From contig JARVKI010000030.1 in the NCBI GenBank assembly GCA_036674765.1, positions 368,104 to 432,103 on the forward strand: 64,000 nucleotides of DNA, given 5' to 3'. This document shows positions 34,229-46,751 of the stretch, one piece after another. Each line of letters begins with the position of its first letter. The first letter of the stretch is position 1. The translations under genes were made by a program, and so were the position numbers. This DNA comes from Seiridium cupressi. Its lineage: Eukaryota; Ascomycota; Sordariomycetes; Amphisphaeriales; Sporocadaceae. The notes under the pieces were generated by a model that was given only the letters and a program-made list of their open reading frames with translations, did no database searches and had not been told where the DNA came from.

Positions 34229-37200
34229 CTACCGTTTCCCAATCATTGTTTTCTCCATAGCCTCGAGTATTGATATCTGCTCGCGATTGCGACCCCAGGC
34301 GGACGACACGTTGCTCAAGATCTTGCGGCCCTCACGCAGGATCTTAATAGGTCCCTGAGCAGAGCAGATGTTGCCCACGCCAGCGATATGCGCAGTCATG
34401 GTCGACGGCCGCCCTTTTCGGACGAAGAGCTGGACCATCTCGTCGTCGTTGGGTCGGTCAAGTCGGATGAACGTGGGCTCCCGGTTCTCGTCGTCCTCGA
34501 TATTGACAACACAGAGGGGATCATCGATGCTGTCATTCGGTTGTATTGAATCCCCGACAGCCGCGGCTGTGGCAAATTTATGGCTATTGTGAGGCTGACT
34601 ATTTTCTGGACGAGACTGAAAGCGGTGATGTTGCCCGTTGGCAGGAGGGGCTCGCGAGGAATATGAGCTGTACGCCCAAAGCGTAAGTGTAACTAAGTAG
34701 GCTGACACAGGTTCGTAAAACGCATCGCGGCTATATCTGCGTATGTGCCAGTAGAAGCAGCCAGCGTGTAACGCGGCCAACCTTGCTTTGTGCTATGTTA
34801 TCGTATCAGCTGCTGCGCGTCTCGACATTGGAATGCAACATTTTACACGTACTTCGTCTTGCTGAGCCCAGCGAAGGATGTCCTGTTCTGCTAGCGCCAC
34901 TTCATCTCTTGAGGTCAGACGGTCATTAGACCGCGGCTGAGTATATGTTTCGACGATTGACCTTGCAAGGGTCTGGATACTCTGATAAGGTGCTAGAAGC
35001 ACGACTCTTGCGAAATGTAGATGAAGAACGTTCGGGTGCTCTATACCGGCTGCCTTCGCTATGGTGGCATTCGCAGACCAGTGCAGAATATCTACACACT
35101 ATGTGACAATGGTTAGCATTTCCCTGGGTATGTTTTATGGGCAATCGGGAGTCATAGTTAAGTTTTAATTCTTGAGTGGTAGCGTAGCTGGGAGGCTTCT
35201 GCTTATGAAAGAGGCCGTATAAGGTTGAAAATAATTTTCTTACATCGAGAGCAGCATTGCGCCAGTTGCTAATATTGAAGGCACCCTCGGACTCCGAAGC
35301 ACGCAGATCGTGGGAGTTCGGTGGAGATTGTGAGGGCCACTGCATAGAAGGCACCCAAGACGAGAGCGAACGCGCGTGGTATCCCTTGACTTTAAGTATT
35401 TCTTGGTAGATGCCGTGAAGAATGAGCAATGAAGCTAAGCCACCAGTGTCGCTCTTCAACACCTTATCAATGAATAAAGAGCTCACTGCGGCGTTCAGGG
35501 TCGTGGTTGCTGTTTGGTGTAAGCTATGCTTTTAGTCGAAACGTCAAATCTATGAGACTTACAGTCATATTTGCTGAGACCTTCTGTCCATTCATTGGCG
35601 CTTCTGCATGCCCATAGTCCATCATTTGGAAGCTCATGACCGGGTGGATCAGTGCAAATGGAGGAATTTGGTCCAAAGTGGTAGACTGACATACATTCAA
35701 GAAGCTCGTTCCTGTCAGTCAAGAACTACCGAGATGAATTATTTACTTACCCATAAAGAGAAAGAAAGTCTGCGCCTAGTTTCAGCATCTACCCATCCTA
35801 TCCACTGAGTTGCTCCATTACTGCCATAGGCTTGGGAATAGCTAGTTGAAGACGATGCACCCATGATACCAAAGCACCTTGCAATCTCTATCAGCGTGCC
35901 ACTCCTAGCCCTTGCTTGAAGGAGAAATCTAGGCGAGCCGTGATATAGCAACCCTAATTGGCTTAATACAAGAGCCTGCATTAGTCGCAGATCACAGGAA
36001 GTCCATGTAGAAGATTCGATTTCAAACGCAAGAGCTCTCCTTAGAAATTCGTGTAACGGCCGGACGCATTTGTCAAATTCGCGGGTACGGGTGTACTGGC
36101 AGCCAATGGCGCAGACTGCCAACGTCAAAATCCAGGATGTATGGAGATCTGTTTCTTGATGTATTATTGGCAAAATAGGGTCGAAATGTTCAAAGTACAA
36201 GCCGATGAAGAAATTCATGTGGGCCCTGGTAGGGAAGCTTTGACTTTGGTACAGCGAGTAGAGATGAACCTGGCCACAACACAGTCTGTGGAATTGTTGT
36301 ATAATAGTGTCATACGTGGCAGAGTCAACCAGGTTTTTGGCAAAGTCCGTCTCTGGGGGGATTATTTCGTCTAGGCTTGGAAATTGAATGTCCAATGCGT
36401 CATCGACAATTTTCTCCCTTGTGTCTGATATAGAACCTAGAGTCGTCGCCCCATAGATCATATGGTGAGGCCGCTCAGTTCGGGCAGTGCAAGCAACTCT
36501 AGCTCCATCAGTGCTTGTGGCGTAAAGGCCGGTTCGTGTCGAGGCTTTTGTTCCAGTACTCGAGCCTTGGGAGGAGGATTGTATGGTTCCTGCTGGAGAG
36601 GGAGCTGCCATAGGATGATTCATCAACGTCGACTGTATTGTAGATTGATTGAGTTCTTGAGTTGTCAACCTCGTGACCTCAGCATTCTCACCACCATAGG
36701 GATCTAAAGGGCCGGCAGGCTGATTGAATAGACTTTGCTCAGGTAAGCCTATAGATACATCTCCAAAGGAATTGTAAGAGCTCATGTTGAAACCTAGTAT
36801 CGAATTATAGTCAAGGCCAACAGAGTCATTGAATGGTAACCAATTCATGGGATATTCCATCATAGTGTTTGAGATATCTTGTTGCAGTGACGAGTCCCAA
36901 GTTTCTGTTTCTGGGTATCTACCATGCGGGATGGCAACGCTTCGAACTTGCAAAGGCGGAGATAATATGTCCTCAATAACTGATGTTCTGGATTGTGCTG
37001 GGCCAAATTCCTGAAGAGCGACGCCAGCGTCAGGTGTGCCATTTTCGATGTCGGGAACGCTTGTTTCGTGTATTGGGCTGGACGGCAAAAGAGTCTGAAG
37101 CGGCTGTGCTGACCTCTTGGGCTGATAGCGCTGTGTATCCGAATCTGGCTTTCGCCCCAACTGGATCGCGCGATTAGACCCTTGATTCAGCGCTTTGGCA

Positions 37201-37614
37201 GAACGCCTGGGAGGGTAGACGCAGGACAGTGACCTATTGAAGCACCTTAAACAGGTGTCCTCCTTTGTACACCTTTCTCTGGCCTTTGCGCATTCCGTGC
37301 AAGCCCTTCGTCCAATATCTACAGTCTGCAAGGGTGCGTTTGTATGTGTCCCCTCGTGTCTATGGAGAATATCGCTGGATCGTTCCATCAGTAAACCGCA
37401 TAAATGGTCTCAACTTTGGTCAATACCTTCGCGCAAAAGACTTGGAGCACACAGAACATGTGAATTGTTTTTGGCCGCCATGTGTTCGTTCGTGTCTCTT
37501 GAGGTGCTCTATGCGCTTAAAGCTCCGATCGCAGCGAGGGCAATTGTGAGCTCCTCCGGCCGGCGCATTGCTGGAGGATGCGCCGTGGATATTGGAGTTC
37601 CCGTTAGACGGCAT
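34229..37614 (-). CDS. C2H2 plus Zn2Cys6 fungal transcription factor
   Basis: This is a nuclear DNA-binding regulator with two C2H2 fingers ([21 protein letters not shown] and [21 protein letters not shown], the second created exactly by the 52-nt intron). A Zn2Cys6 cluster follows ([20 protein letters not shown]...C), then a fungal-specific regulatory domain. Exons are 37427-37614, 35751-37374, 35563-35725, 35244-35509, 34853-35098 and 34229-34792, all in phase for about 1,016 aa. Later motifs include [32 protein letters not shown] and [20 protein letters not shown]. The exon 2/3 junction needs a 25-nt intron (35726-35750); without it the frame stops at TAA just after 35751. Same-strand GH127 and sugar-transporter neighbours make carbohydrate control a reasonable guess. 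Confidence 0.82.
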
Positions 37615-38383
37615 ACTGCGATCAACAAGTTGTCAAGTCGGAAGGTTTCTCTGGACGGTCCATCGTTTCGTTTTCTTTGATCTCCTTTGGTGTATTCTTG
37701 TTCATATTTTAAGACCTTCAGTGAATGTCATTCGCCGAGGTAAGATGAGGAAGCAATATTGAAGATCTTTCCGCCGTCATCATAGGCCAGATAGAGTAAC
37801 TTGTAGTCAGAATATGGCGCGATGGTGTAAAGATTCGATACATTTAGCGCATCAATCAGTGCATTCCGTAACCATCAGGATATACGGCCGGTGGAGGCGT
37901 GCAATGGCGCACGAGAGGCAAAACTCATGGATCGCCCAGTCAAGAACACCACAAACCATCAGCCAGCAGATCATTCAGCGGAGGTACGAGCACTACCGGA
38001 AGTGTGGTGGGCCCAATTTCCCCAACGACCGAGGCGCTGGAATGGCGGGGGCATGAGGGGAAATCCTTGTCTGTACAGGGCCCATCGGCCCCTCATTTTG
38101 GTACATCTGCCTGGGCCAGTCCATTCTGAAGACCTCTTGCGCCGCTCTTCCACGAATTGGAGCACACTCCGCACGACTGATCACGGCGGTAGATAAATCG
38201 AACCTAGCTTCGGTCCCAGTCTTGCGACCAATCGTCCATTTTAGCATAACACGGCTGGCGGGAACGCCCGCAGAACGAATCGTCTACCACTAGCTCGACT
38301 ATCTGCATGTACCTATATACGGTTCTTAAGATACACGATATTCGAGACGCTTCATCCTAGTGTTGACGCCAACTACGATGCTC
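37615..38383. other. Interval between regulator and GH127 gene
   Basis: Contains the regulator's promoter. Short ORFs on both strands near 37890-38250 lack motifs. Confidence 0.45.
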
Positions 38384-40506
38384 TCATGAGCCGCGGAGCA
38401 ACCCAACACGCATGTGCCCTTTGCCGCCCCGGTTCGCCCTGAGATAGTAGGGAACAAACACAAGCTCCACCTCATCGCCCAAAGAGGTCGATGCCTGACT
38501 GGATCCGGGCTCTAAACCACTTTGTTTCGTAGCCCAATCATCGAGCTGTCGCGTCCGGCCACTCGAGCGGAGGCCAACGTATTTCTCGCCAAGACAGTCT
38601 TTCTCTTCCTCTTTGACTGCAGCATCGGCAGATATCGTGACATCCTTGAAGTGGTTGTTCTCTGCTTTGTTGTCAAAATCCTCCACGCAATAGACTACGG
38701 GGCCACGAGCAAGGGCCAGAGTATTCTGATTCGTGTATGGATGCGGAGATAACAATCGAGGTTTGAATCCATTGATGTCGATCGTAAAGGACGGGTTCTG
38801 CGATGTATACGAGGCAGGAATGGTCAAGTAACCCTTTCCAATGGATGGATTTTGTAGTTGAGGGGAAAGCTGTCAAATGCAACATTTAGTGACGAAACAT
38901 AAGATATTGAAGCCGAGTTGTTTACTTACCTCGAAGCCTCCTCTGGACCAGGCAGGGATTCTTAATCGGATAGTGGTAGGTACCGACGACTTGAGCTTGA
39001 ATAATACTCGACCCTCCCAAGGCCAGTTGGATTCCTGTTCCAGTTTAATTTCCTGGTCTTTGACAGGGAACTTGACTGTCGCGGTCGTGTATAAATGCAC
39101 ATTGACGAAAGCACCATCACCTTCCTCCCCAAAATCCCAGAGGTATCCCCCAAGAGATCCGTAAAGACGCATAAGATTTGGCGGGCAACAAGAGCACTCA
39201 AACCATGTTTCCCGAACATTCTTGTCCGTTTCGGAACTTGCAAGCTGGTTCACATACGTAAAGGCAGTTCCATCCAGGCTCATGGCTGTCATCACAGTGT
39301 TGTACAGCTGCAGCTCCATAATGTCGCCATATCGCGAGTCGAGATCTAGATGCAGCATTCTCTCGGCCAACATCATGAGGCCGATTGAAGCACAGGTCTC
39401 ATTGTAACAACCGCCCTCGTCAGTTCCCTGAGGCAAGAAATAGTTCTGCCCAAAACCCTCCCACTGATTTATGGCGCCGATGCCACCCGTGACGTACATC
39501 TTCTGGTCGACCATGTTGTCCCATAGGGTTTGAAGTGTCTCGAAGTACTGGGGCTTCTGCTGGTAAGAGTGTAGCCCAGCATGATCAAGGTGAAGGAGGT
39601 CGGCAACGGCGGTATACAGATACATGGCACGGACAGCGTGACCCTCCACTGTTTCCTGCTGCAGAATTGGTAGATGAGCCTGGTTGTACCAATGGTCTCT
39701 AGCCATTGGATAAGCGTTCCCTCGCAGGTAACGTGAGTCGCCTCGGATCCTCTCCTCCTCCCAGTCGTAGTACAACATACCATCTTGGCCTGTTGGGTTT
39801 CCTCGTTCCTCAAGGAAGTACTTCGCTACATCATACGCATCCTGGTTCCCCGTCGCCGAATACAGACGGAGTAAGGCAAGTTCGATCTCTGGATGGCCGG
39901 GATATGCGTGACGCTGATTTTCGCCAGGACCAAACACCGAGTGAATATACTTGACGTATGTTATTATGGGTTCCAAAAGGCGTCCATTCTTGTAATAATT
40001 CTCATGTGCGAGTGCGGCCTCGATGAGATGGCCGGCATTGTATCTTCGTAAACGGTTAGCACGTCAATCGAGCATGTGTTCCTTTGCTGGGTATCTCACA
40101 ATTCGTGTTGGTCTCTGATATTCGTCCATCTGGCCTTTGGCTCAACGACCGTAAAGTATATGTTTAAATATCCATCTGGCTGTTGAGCCCCCCTTATCAT
40201 CTCAACCAGCTCCCGGATTGCAGCATCAATCTCGGCGTCGTACGCTTCAGTCAAAATGTAGCATGCGCCCTCAATCCACTTTGCAATGTCGCTATCCCAA
40301 AACAAGCTTTTGGTTGCAGGCCATGTAGTCTTGTCATCGTAGATCGGGTGCCACTGAAGCTTGAAAGAGTTGTATCGCCCGGTCTTGCGAAGCTGGTCCA
40401 GCTGCGCCTTGACGGTTGTCCCACTGATGGTCTTCCTGCGATTCTTCAAGACGGATGGGCCATGGAAAACTGTTTGTGGAAACGTAACCTGAGGATAGGA
40501 AGACAT
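38384..40506 (-). CDS. GH127 glycoside hydrolase (beta-L-arabinofuranosidase family)
   Basis: This is a DUF1680/GH127-type enzyme of 668 aa. The characterised family member HypBA1 removes beta-L-arabinofuranose using a zinc-bound cysteine nucleophile. Exons are 40100-40506, 38930-40043 and 38384-38869, with 56- and 60-nt introns. Marks are LFWDSDIAKWIEGACYIL near residue 80, GHLIEAALAH, YVTGGIGA, the zinc Glu/Cys in NETCASIGLMML (about 350) and the paired cysteines with nucleophile in CSCCPPNLMR (about 419). A C-terminal beta-rich part has LARGPVVYCVEDFD. There is no signal peptide, so it is probably intracellular, fitting uptake of oligosaccharides by the transporter next to it. The exact substrate is inferred from family only. 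Confidence 0.92.
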
Positions 40507-41355
40507 GTTGAACTAGGGGTGAAAAACCTCACTTCTGGATTGGTGGACCGAAGTCAGATTAATTGAGGAACCGTGGCACAGCTGACTTATAGTAATGCAG
40601 CACGCGATTCACCAATTTCGCGGGGTCAAATGCCTGATATGCCTGATCGCCGCTTTCGCCTGAACTGAAGAATCATGGTGGGAATGTGACGTCAAGATCA
40701 TTGGTTCTCATAGTCATCGGAGCTGCGTTGAGATATGGCTTCTTGACAGTCACTGGTTGGTATGCAGTTGCGACCGCCCACCGGAGTTGCGACCAGTATT
40801 CCCACCGGGACTTTACCGTGGAGACTGTGATCTGAGGAGACGAAGTTAGTGCTAGTCTACCCCAATCATTCCCCGCATTGCGCTAGAAGAGTCATTGGGG
40901 ACGGTGAAACTCTTGATCGTGTGTATATTTTTCCGGACCTAATCATGGCGACTGGTGGGCTCACAATGCTGCACACGTCCGCTGCATAAAAATGACAAGA
41001 TTTGCCTCTATCTCAATCTAGGTCCTGCCAATTGATATATAGATATTATGGGCCTATGCATCATCTTGATTACGGGTAACTGACCTTAGCAGATGTCAGG
41101 CTCACTTGCATATCGCTTGTCGCAATTCGGATTGGCTTCAAGCTTGATATTGGATCTTATGAACGGAGTGGCTATGTCTAGTTACAAATAATTTGATGGA
41201 AGACTGGCGGTTTTGGCCTACATTGTAGGATACTTCAATAGTTCGAGTTGGTGCTACAATCCTGTAAAGATCCATTGACCTAGCGAAAGCAGCCAATTCC
41301 GTGGCATATGGTTCTAACGAGAGGCAATATGAGTTTCTCATCCCCCACATATCCG
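40507..41355. other. Interval between GH127 and sugar-transporter genes
   Basis: 850 bp including the GH127 promoter. No further gene is seen. Confidence 0.5.
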
Positions 41356-43200
41356 TTAAGGCAAACTCGTCTTGTGTTCAGCATGTGAGTACGCAATGGC
41401 CTCAACCTTTTCTGCACCCTCGGATTCCCCAGCTTCAACAGCATCGACCTCGCCAAAGATCGTGTCCATACGTTCAAGAGATATGCCCTTGGTCTCGGGT
41501 AAAATGAAGATGACGGATATCTAGGGCTGTTAGAAGTTGTCCATGTACTCTATGAAGTATCCAAACCTACTAGTAATAGACTGTTCAGTCCAAAGAGAAG
41601 CCAGTAACTTTTCCCTCCCACCTCAGCGTTAAACGTTGGCCAGGGCTGTGTCAAAGCGAGCAGACAGACAGTCTGACCCAGAAGGGAGAATCCAAATGCT
41701 TTGTCTCGAACTTCCTGTGGGAAGATTTCGGAAGCGATGGCCGGCGGAATGGGCCCGTTTGACCAACAATAAGTCAGACCGACTATGAACAGCATCGCCA
41801 CCTCTACTACTGCTGCAGCCCTATTGCTATTTTCCGGGAAAGCTGTCAATAGAGAAGCAAGGATGAGAAGAGCGGCGGCTTGAATCGCGAAGCCAGCGAT
41901 GAGCAGAGGTTTTCGCCCGAAATGGTCGACTGTAAACGTATTCACTAATACAATCACGAGTTGGAGAGCCGATTGGATGCCATTAATCGAGAGAGCCTGG
42001 TGCCCTCCGTTCCAGCCCAAGGACTCATAGATCAGGGTAGCATACATAGTTAAAGCTGGTAGGAAATACCCTATTAGCTTCTTACATCTCTCAAGACCGA
42101 AACAAAAGAAATTTCGAAATGGAACTGAAGAATGTCTGGCCTTGTCTTACTCACCTGCAATACCACCCGCCTGCTGCAACGCAGTGGCATATAGTCCATA
42201 CAACAATCGCTTCCGCATGCCGGAGGTTTTGAAGAGCCCCTTGAAACCGCTATCGAATCGACTTCGGGCCTCCTTCGCAGCAACGAGCTCGTGGAACTCA
42301 TTCCGCACATGTTCAGACTCGGGACTGCCCATACGGAGCTTGCAGAGGACGGCAAGTACGTGGTCGGTGTTGTCGGAATTCTTCTCTAGCAGCCAACGCG
42401 GAGACTCGGGATACCAGAAACTCAGTATGATGAACATGATTCCAATTGGGATTTGAATCAAGTTCGATACACGCCAAGCGACATTGAATGGCTCAGTGTG
42501 AAAACTCATTCCATAGCTGTGGCCATGTCAGCCTTGTTGCGGTGTGGATTGCTTTGCGCCACTTACCCTGCCCAGAATGCAATGAATGTACCAAGCTGAT
42601 AACCAAATTGGGTCACGGTCCCCACGAAACTGCCACGAAGCAATCGAGGAGAACATTCTGCAACATATAACGAAGTGGCGATGTAAACACATCCGAAGCC
42701 AAGACCGGTCAACAGACGCCCGAATATCAAGACACCGTATGTATTTGGGATACTCTGAACCACGACACCGATGATCATTACACTAATTGAAATGCGTAGT
42801 GCCCAAAGTCGGCCGACGAGGTTCGCCAAAGTACCACCAACGAACAGTTGGGCTAGACCGGTCGTGGCCCAGGGAGCCGCAGCGATGGTACCGGTTCGGC
42901 TCGCATCGATGGAGTAATACTCAACGAACTGCTTGTCGGCCAAGATAACCGTCATTATTCCTATTACAGGATCAGCTCGTAACTCTTGATTCCACAACGA
43001 TCAAGAAGCCACCCTACCTGCATCGTATCCATTGAAGCAGGTTGAAAAGACCTTGAGCATCCCAAGTCAGTCACTTTGTGCTCCCGAATATAGCCAAGAG
43101 CATTAATCAACAGGGCAGCACATGAATGTCATACCATGCCATAGAGAAGAAGCGCGGCATAGCGATCGTTCGGCGGGAGAAACTTTTCGAAGAAAGCCAT
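41356..43200 (-). CDS. MFS sugar porter
   Basis: This is a 12-helix hexose/oligosaccharide transporter of the MFS sugar-porter family, in the plasma membrane. Six exons (43135-43200, 43018-43051, 42564-42960, 42155-42516, 41571-42070, 41356-41520) with introns of 47-84 nt give 507 aa in one frame. Marks are VFSTCFNGYDAGIMTVI in helix 1 (spanning a 34-nt micro-exon), LVGRLWALR, GRLLTGLGFG, PESPRWLLEKN after helix 6, ALQQAGGIAGYF, DHFGRKPLLI and the C-terminal PETKGISLERMD. No breaks are seen. It lies between the GH127 gene and a divergent secreted hydrolase, so arabinose-containing oligosaccharides are a sensible candidate substrate; this is inference. Confidence 0.93.
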
Positions 43201-44352
43201 GATTCCCTAAGCTCTAAGATTATCGCACAAAATCGACTGGAGACCGTTACAATGGGAGGCGATCGCTAATGTGTGGAGATCCGCCCAGTGTTATACACCA
43301 TAGCCATCTGCAGTTATCATGCGACTCTGCTGCACTGGCACCTTGCGCCCCAGATCGGACCATACAAGGATTCACATCTTGAGGTTGCGGTGGGAGGTAT
43401 AGACAGGACCCTCCGGTGGGAGAGCTGCTGCGGTTTGCGACCAATGGCGCGAGCCTCGTGGGCAACGGTGGCAATCCCCAACGACGGTAGGAATCCAGAA
43501 GAAATGGCCGAGTGATCTTTCTCGTAATTCTTCGTTGGCACGATATATGCTCTAGCTCGGAGGCACCGCCAAATGTGTATTCATCACCCTAGTAGTCTGC
43601 CTCAGTCATCCGGCATTTGGGTCTTGGTTATGTATAGTAAGTCAGTTCGTACTGAGTGGCGCTAGTCCCTTTGCTCTAGGACTCTAACCCAATAAGCCAA
43701 AGCATGCAATGTGCAGCTGTGCTACAGATAATGTGGTCATGCCCTTGCGGTAATCTATCACAGTAGTTCGTATTAAGAGCTGGATCTTAACGTTGAAGAA
43801 ATGACAAGGTGCAGATCGCTTGTGCTCGGTAGGCCTGCCGGGAGTATGCGGGGAAGAGTGTGGAGAGAATTGCGGAGTGTGGGGAGTGACAACGCGCACA
43901 TCATTTCCAGGGATTCCTGCTTAGCCTCGTGGTGGTCAAAGGTCTGACCGCGCGTTGAGAACTTTCTCCGGGCCACAGCAGTCTGCAAGAACCAGGATCC
44001 CCTCCAACGGCAGTCGTGTTCCTCTGCAGCTTGAAATGCGGAGAACGATGGGATGGCATTCACGAGGTAGATCCCTGGTACAGATCCGGGTTACGGCACA
44101 GATACCGAGGTACTCTATAGAAGGTCGGTATGAGATATGTCAATGGATTTGTTTATTGTGAAAAATGTGGATCATGACCTCCGAGAACCCACCATCCTAC
44201 CCTGAGAATCAACCAAGCCCGGTGGATATGGTACACAATTGAAATAATATATATGGGCCAGAGACGTTGGTCATCTCATTCAATAGGTACTCTTCTATCT
44301 TGTCTGAGTAACATCTAGCGACGCGAGAATACGTCAACACCGGCTTCTCAGC
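43201..44352. promoter_or_regulatory. Divergent promoter region, sugar transporter / GH39-like hydrolase
   Basis: 1.15 kb between divergent genes. A TATA-like AATATATATGGG lies at about 44246-44257, some 100 bp before the hydrolase ATG. Shared regulation of the two genes is plausible. Confidence 0.5.
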
Positions 44353-45951
44353 ATGTTGTCTCTCAAGTGCTTGGCTTGGGCCCTTAGTGGCGTCATTGCT
44401 AGTCCCCTCGCTCCTCGCGACAGTGTTACTGCGACGGTGGATCTTTCGACAACCCGTGGCACGCCGCAACATCTTGCCTCGGGTTTTATCTACGGTATTC
44501 CTGATAATTATCCTAACCAGATCCCCGCCGCTTGGTACGTCATCATTCGCAGTCCAGATGCGCAGTGCTCATACCACACAGGTACACCGGCATTGACTTC
44601 AACTATGCTCGTACTGGGGGTGCTCAACTGGGATCACCCGCAAGAGGATGGATTTGGGGCGAGTTTGAGGGGAGACTCCAGTCATCCTTATTGAACTATG
44701 AGGTCAGGGGAACCACGCGGGACATTACTGATCTGACATACTAAACGGGCGAAGGTCTCTCGACAATACGGTGCTGATGTCATTCTTCTTGTTCACGACA
44801 TATGGGGAACTGATGGTAGGCTGGCTGTCTTAGATCTCCGGGAATCAAGTGACTAATCGTCCACGTAGGCGTCAACTCTTCGACCCTCTGGCCCGGCGAC
44901 AATGGTAACTGGGCTGATTTCGACAACTACCTAGCTACTCTTCTCGACGCTCTAGTCGATAATGATATGCTCAACGGCCTTGTTATAGATATCTGGAACG
45001 AGCCGGAGTTGACAGTGTTCTGGGATCGCTCTCTACAGCAATATATTGATATGTATATAAGGGTGCATAAGACAATCCGGCGAGCATCAAATACCAGATT
45101 TGTATACACCAAACAGTGGGACTAACATATGATCAAGGGCCGACTCACGATTCGACAACGTGAGAATTTCCGGGCCGTCCATGGCAACCGCACCCATTGC
45201 TAGTAACACCTGGTGGACGTCATGGTTATCCCAGATTGCTGGGAATAACACCGTGCCCGACCAGTGGTCTTACCATTTGGAGAGAGGTCCGGCAGACACG
45301 ACCAGCGACCCACAGTACACCAATGCATCCCTCGCGGCACTACTCGAGACCTACGGCCTACCGGAACGCGAAGTCAACATCAACGAGTACGCGGTGTTCG
45401 ACGAGATGCACCCCTCAGGATATGTCTGGTGGATTGCCCGTCTCGAGCGGTACAACTTCTGGGGTCTTCTGGGCAACTGGCTCTCCGGCACGACGCTGCA
45501 CGACCTCTTTGCCAACCTCATCACCAAGGAGTCTGACCCCTATAACTACCCGGCTACTGACTACGCTGCTGCGCCTGGCTGGTGGGTGTACCGATACTAC
45601 GCCCAGAACATGACGGGCGAACGCGTCGCGACGACGGGCAGCACCGACAACCTGCTTGACGTGTACGCCACGAAGGATGACAGCACCGTCCGCCTTCTGG
45701 TCGGCACTCGTGTAGCTTCGGGCACCTGGAGTGTGCAAGTCAATGGCTTGAGCTCTGTTGGATACGGCACGTCTGGCACAGTCAGCATCAACACCTGGGG
45801 ATTTGATGGTTCCGATGCCTTTGCTGTCCAGGGGCCCCCAAGTTTCCGCAATACCGTTTCGCATGATTTCTCAGACGATACGTTGACATTCCCGATTTAC
45901 CAGACGGATACTAATACCTCTTGGGCCTTCGAGTTTGCAGTCGGTGGCTGA
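44353..45951 (+). CDS. Secreted GH39-like (clan GH-A) glycoside hydrolase
   Basis: This is a secreted retaining glycosidase. Exons are 44353-44534, 44582-44702, 44755-44815, 44869 to about 45101, and about 45138-45951. The start gives a signal peptide (MLSLKCLAWALSGVIAS). Marks are GFIYGIPDNYPNQIP, GIDFNYARTGGAQLG, GADVILLVHDIWGTDG, acid/base Glu in DIWNEPELTVFWDR, ISGPSMAT, probable nucleophile in REVNINEYAVFDE, and WWVYRYYAQNMTGE before a C-terminal beta domain. The family is closest to GH39-type enzymes (xylosidase, arabinosidase and related activities). The last junction is a problem: the 36-nt GT-AG intron at 45102-45137 leaves the frame off by one, while the in-phase option (45053-45137) deletes a conserved-looking helix. 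The gene may be slightly damaged. Confidence 0.75.
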
Positions 45952-46751
45952 GATGTACTCCATATAGAAAATGCAGGGATCGTACTTGTATTATCTAAAA
46001 CCAGATAGTTTATAGTAACTTCAGTATCCGAGACAAGAAGCAAATCTAGTCTTGTAGACTTTATCGCTCTTCATGTCTTCTGATACGTTGGTAAGCTCGT
46101 CTTCGGTCGGTTCTAGTCCCTGCATCTGCTTGTTTTGGTAGCAGACACCTCGTCAAAGCCGACAGGACTCTGGTGGCATTGACACCATGGCCAGACTCAG
46201 TTAAATGCATTGAAGCTAAGCTGGACCTGTCCAGTTCTAAAACTCCCTATGAGACTGATCGGTTTAATCATCTTGACCATTTTATCAAATACATGTCTTT
46301 CATGTTTGTTCGGGTTTCTCGAGCCCGAGGGTTCTGGTGCGTTGGGAAAAGGTTGCTTAGAGTGCGTGAAGTAGTATGCGGGGCAATTATTGAAATCTGA
46401 GTGCCGATATTCACTGCAGCTTTTCTATCATTGAATGTGATTCAAGGGTGCTGAAGTGATCAGAAACACGTGCTGTGATTATGTGTTTACCACCAAGCAA
46501 CAAGTACATGATGAATCACTTTGTTCGCATGCAATGAATAACCGTCAACACTCCTTACCCACCTTGTATTATTTCAGTTTATATTCAGCACACTTGAAAG
46601 TCATCCACTTCGATGCCATATTCTGTCCCGCTCGAGTTTCTGTCTATCTTCGGCCACCTCAACCCGGCATGTCACACAAGCGCTTACTATATCCGTCGTA
46701 TACTATCTATTCCCGAAACAATACTCATAGCCGCCAGCGCAAGGCGGCTAG
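45952..46751. other. Interval between hydrolase and 4-TM gene
   Basis: Probably contains the missing first exon of the next gene. Nothing else is recognised. Confidence 0.4.
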
